NCBI GenBank assembly: GCA_021205185.1
Contig: JAJPYB010000006.1
Span: 186,001-250,000, forward strand
Origin: Ruminococcus sp.
GTDB taxonomy: Bacteria > Bacillota > Clostridia > Oscillospirales > Ruminococcaceae
Reading direction: 5' to 3'
Length of the DNA: 64,000 nucleotides
The notes under the pieces were generated by a model that was given only the letters and a program-made list of their open reading frames with translations, ran no database searches and was not told where the DNA came from. Numbering within the stretch: position 1 is the stretch's first letter; every line of letters starts with the position of its first letter. This document shows, piece after piece, positions 62,262-64,000 of the stretch. Made by a program: the position numbers and the translations under genes.

Positions 62262-63299
62262 TTAGTCAAAGCTATGATTTCCACGAAGACGATTATAAAT
62301 TCTTGAGCGCAAAACTGCGTCCCACGTCTTCTTGCTGATATGCAAATAATTCATCTTCAAAAATGCCCCGTATTGCTTTTTTGCCAGTACGTAAACCTTG
62401 GGGATTTCCTCCTCAAACTGAACCATCAGGCTCTTCGCCTGCTCCCTTCCACGCTTTTTGTCCCTCTGAACAAGCAAAACGGTTACCAGATAGCTTAAAA
62501 TCAAGCCTTGTATTTTCATTCGGTAGTAGCTTTTCCCGTCCTCGTCAAGAACAGGCTCCAGCCTTTTATATTCTCTCGCAAGCTTCTCGATAACCACATG
62601 GGTATGCGAGCTTCTTTTCAGCTGGTTCTCATCGGAAACGCTTTGAGTCACGTCGCCTATTCGGTAATCATAAATAAACAGATCAAACGGCACTATGCTC
62701 CTTGCGAGACAGCAGGGAACGGTAGCGTATTCGTGATCCTCATAAAAAACGTGCTCCGAAAGCTTTATGCCGTACTTTTTATAAAATTCAAGATTATATG
62801 TTATGCCATGAAAGGTAAGGCTTCTGTCAAAGCTTTTCCAGCTGCTCATTATTTGCGAAAAGGTATAGCTGACTCCAAACCTTTGAGGATAGCTTTTCCA
62901 TTTTTTAACCTCGCCTGTCGTTATATTCCTTGTAAAATAGTGTGTTAAAACGACATCCGCATCGCAATCCTCCAGCAAAGAAATGAATCTCTCCAGATTT
63001 TCAGTTTCAACCCAATCATCAGCGTCAATTACCTTGACAAACCTGCCGCTTGCCGCTGAAATTCCAGTATTGAGTGCGCCGCCGTGTCCTTTGTTTTCCT
63101 GATTTATAAGCTTGAAAACATCGCCGTAGCGACCGATATATTCATTTACAATGTCGGGAGTTTTGTCGGTTGAACCGTCGTTTACTACAATTACCTCCAG
63201 CTTATCAAAAACCGACTCCTTAACAAACGAAGAAAGGCAGGCATCCAGACAGCTCTCGCTATTATACGCTGGCACAACAAAAGATAGAATTTTATTCAA
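62262..63299 (-). CDS. family 2 glycosyltransferase
   Basis: A 345-residue GT-A enzyme: FVVPAYNSESCLDACLSSF at the N-terminus, VVNDGSTDKTPDIV, then the metal site VIDADDWVE. The C-terminal half is helical and basic. Sugar and acceptor are not predictable. It lies 58 bases upstream of the exporter permease and 21 bases downstream of another GT2. Confidence 0.88.
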   Translation of the reverse strand: MNKILSFVVPAYNSESCLDACLSSFVKESVFDKLEVIVVNDGSTDKTPDIVNEYIGRYGDVFKLINQENKGHGGALNTGISAASGRFVKVIDADDWVETENLERFISLLEDCDADVVLTHYFTRNITTGEVKKWKSYPQRFGVSYTFSQIMSSWKSFDRSLTFHGITYNLEFYKKYGIKLSEHVFYEDHEYATVPCCLARSIVPFDLFIYDYRIGDVTQSVSDENQLKRSSHTHVVIEKLAREYKRLEPVLDEDGKSYYRMKIQGLILSYLVTVLLVQRDKKRGREQAKSLMVQFEEEIPKVYVLAKKQYGAFLKMNYLHISKKTWDAVLRSRIYNRLRGNHSFD

Positions 63300-63320
63300 A
63301 ACGGCGCCCTCCCCTTGTAA

Positions 63321-64000
63321 TCAGGAGCCTTGTTTGCTCAGCTTGTAAATTTTATTATCTTTTATTCCTTTAAAAATGGCCTTCAGCGCACAAGCAAAAG
63401 AAATACTTCCTTTATATTTTTCTCGTTTCTTTACAACATAATAAAGTGCATAAAGCGACGCTGTAAAAGCGCCTAAAATGTATCTTGTAGTGCTGCCTCT
63501 GTTGTAGAAAAACTTTTCATCATAGCCGTTAAACCACGTGGAACCCGAGTGCCCTACAAACGCTATTTTAAACGGAACGTAATAAATGCGAAGTCCCGCT
63601 TTTTCGCAGTCGCAAAGGAATTTAAGCTCCTCCTCCGCGCCGTTTCCGCTTCCTGCGCCTAAAAGCTCATCAAATCTAACTCCGCTTTTTAAAAGCGACT
63701 CTCTTCTGAAGGAAATCTGCCACGAAGAAACCCTCATAGTTTTCGGAAAGCGAAGCCGTTGTATTTTATCCTTAAACGACGGCTTTCGATTTGTCATTTT
63801 AAAAATAATAACGTCAGCGTCCGAAAGCTTGTCATAAGCCTTTAAAATTCCGCTTTCGTAGTCTTCTTCAAAAACCTCGTCATCATCGCACAGCAGGCAA
63901 ATTTCAGCATTGCTCCGCCTTATCGCTTCATTTCGACTAACCGTCAGACCTCTGGCTGTGGTTGAAAACATTCTCGCCCTGCCGTTTTTTGTCAGCATTT
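63321..64000 (-). CDS. family 2 glycosyltransferase, C-terminal part (partial)
   Basis: At least 226 residues are visible; the start lies beyond the right edge. GT-A features include GLTVSRNEAIRRSNAEICLLCDDDEVFE (SRNEAI and the DDD metal site, over about 18-45 of the visible part) and the acceptor-side EEELKFLCDCEKAG. A C-terminal hydrophobic segment suggests membrane association. The methionine at 63998 is unlikely to be the true start, because the first strand and nucleotide-binding motif are missing. Confidence 0.82.
   Translation of the reverse strand, partial: MLTKNGRARMFSTTARGLTVSRNEAIRRSNAEICLLCDDDEVFEEDYESGILKAYDKLSDADVIIFKMTNRKPSFKDKIQRLRFPKTMRVSSWQISFRRESLLKSGVRFDELLGAGSGNGAEEELKFLCDCEKAGLRIYYVPFKIAFVGHSGSTWFNGYDEKFFYNRGSTTRYILGAFTASLYALYYVVKKREKYKGSISFACALKAIFKGIKDNKIYKLSKQGS

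Overview
The window looks like a chromosomal segment of a spore-forming, obligately anaerobic member of the Clostridia, probably Ruminococcus or a close relative in the Oscillospiraceae. The evidence is pyruvate:ferredoxin oxidoreductase and an NfnAB-type transhydrogenase, a gerA-type germination operon, the order rimP-nusA-rnpM-ylxQ-infB-rbfA, secreted proteins with long threonine-rich linkers, Firmicutes-type L10 and TPP leader RNAs, and strong AGGAGG ribosome binding sites. The genus is an inference. I saw no tRNA or rRNA gene, insertion sequence, prophage or CRISPR array.

Layout. 1-4.4 kb: N-terminal half of nifJ, two tandemly duplicated lipoproteins and a secreted papain-like cysteine peptidase. 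4.5-5.7 kb: rplJ-rplL with a complete L10 leader. 5.7-11.6 kb: a CdaR/PucR-type regulator, ftsE, ftsX and two secreted coiled-coil M23 murein hydrolases. 11.8-17.1 kb: ptsH, then MBOAT / anchored Thr-rich protein / radical SAM / rimM / trmD. 17.2-22.6 kb: an ABC exporter of GldA-GldF-GldG type with a DUF4340 protein. 22.6-31.9 kb: a ten-gene nusA operon from rimP to gltX under one promoter. 32-35.3 kb: nfnA-nfnB and a LysR regulator. 35.5-40.8 kb: nrdR, DUF4363 and DUF421 membrane proteins, and divergent gerAA-gerAB-gerAC. 40.8-45.9 kb: asp23-fakA-purB-small membrane protein-metY. 46-48.5 kb: rpmG-secE-nusG-rplK-rplA. 48.6-52 kb: proS and a small membrane protein, TPP riboswitch-thiT, mgsA. 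52.2-55 kb: a secreted GH25 lysozyme with six FN3 repeats. 55-64 kb: a surface polysaccharide cluster with glf, a GlfT2-like galactofuranosyltransferase, an FrhB/pyruvyltransferase fusion, a two-gene ABC exporter and two GT2 enzymes, one cut by the window edge.

How the genes work together. Much of the window concerns translation (L1, L7/L12, L10, L11, L33, NusA, NusG, IF2, RimP, RimM, TrmD, TruB, GltX, ProS) and the cell envelope (FtsEX with two hydrolases, the GH25 lysozyme, galactan synthesis and export). The ribosomal genes are split: rplKA lies about 41 kb from rplJL, and neither is followed by rpoBC. The most notable regulatory signals are two RNA elements before rplK and before rplA that resemble the L1-binding region of 23S rRNA, the L10 leader with its attenuator, and a structured 160-nt leader before rpmG-secE-nusG. 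The most notable protein oddity is an MBOAT acyltransferase in which the usual catalytic histidine is tyrosine, paired with a membrane-anchored protein that seems to keep only the start of a DHHW/AlgX-like partner.
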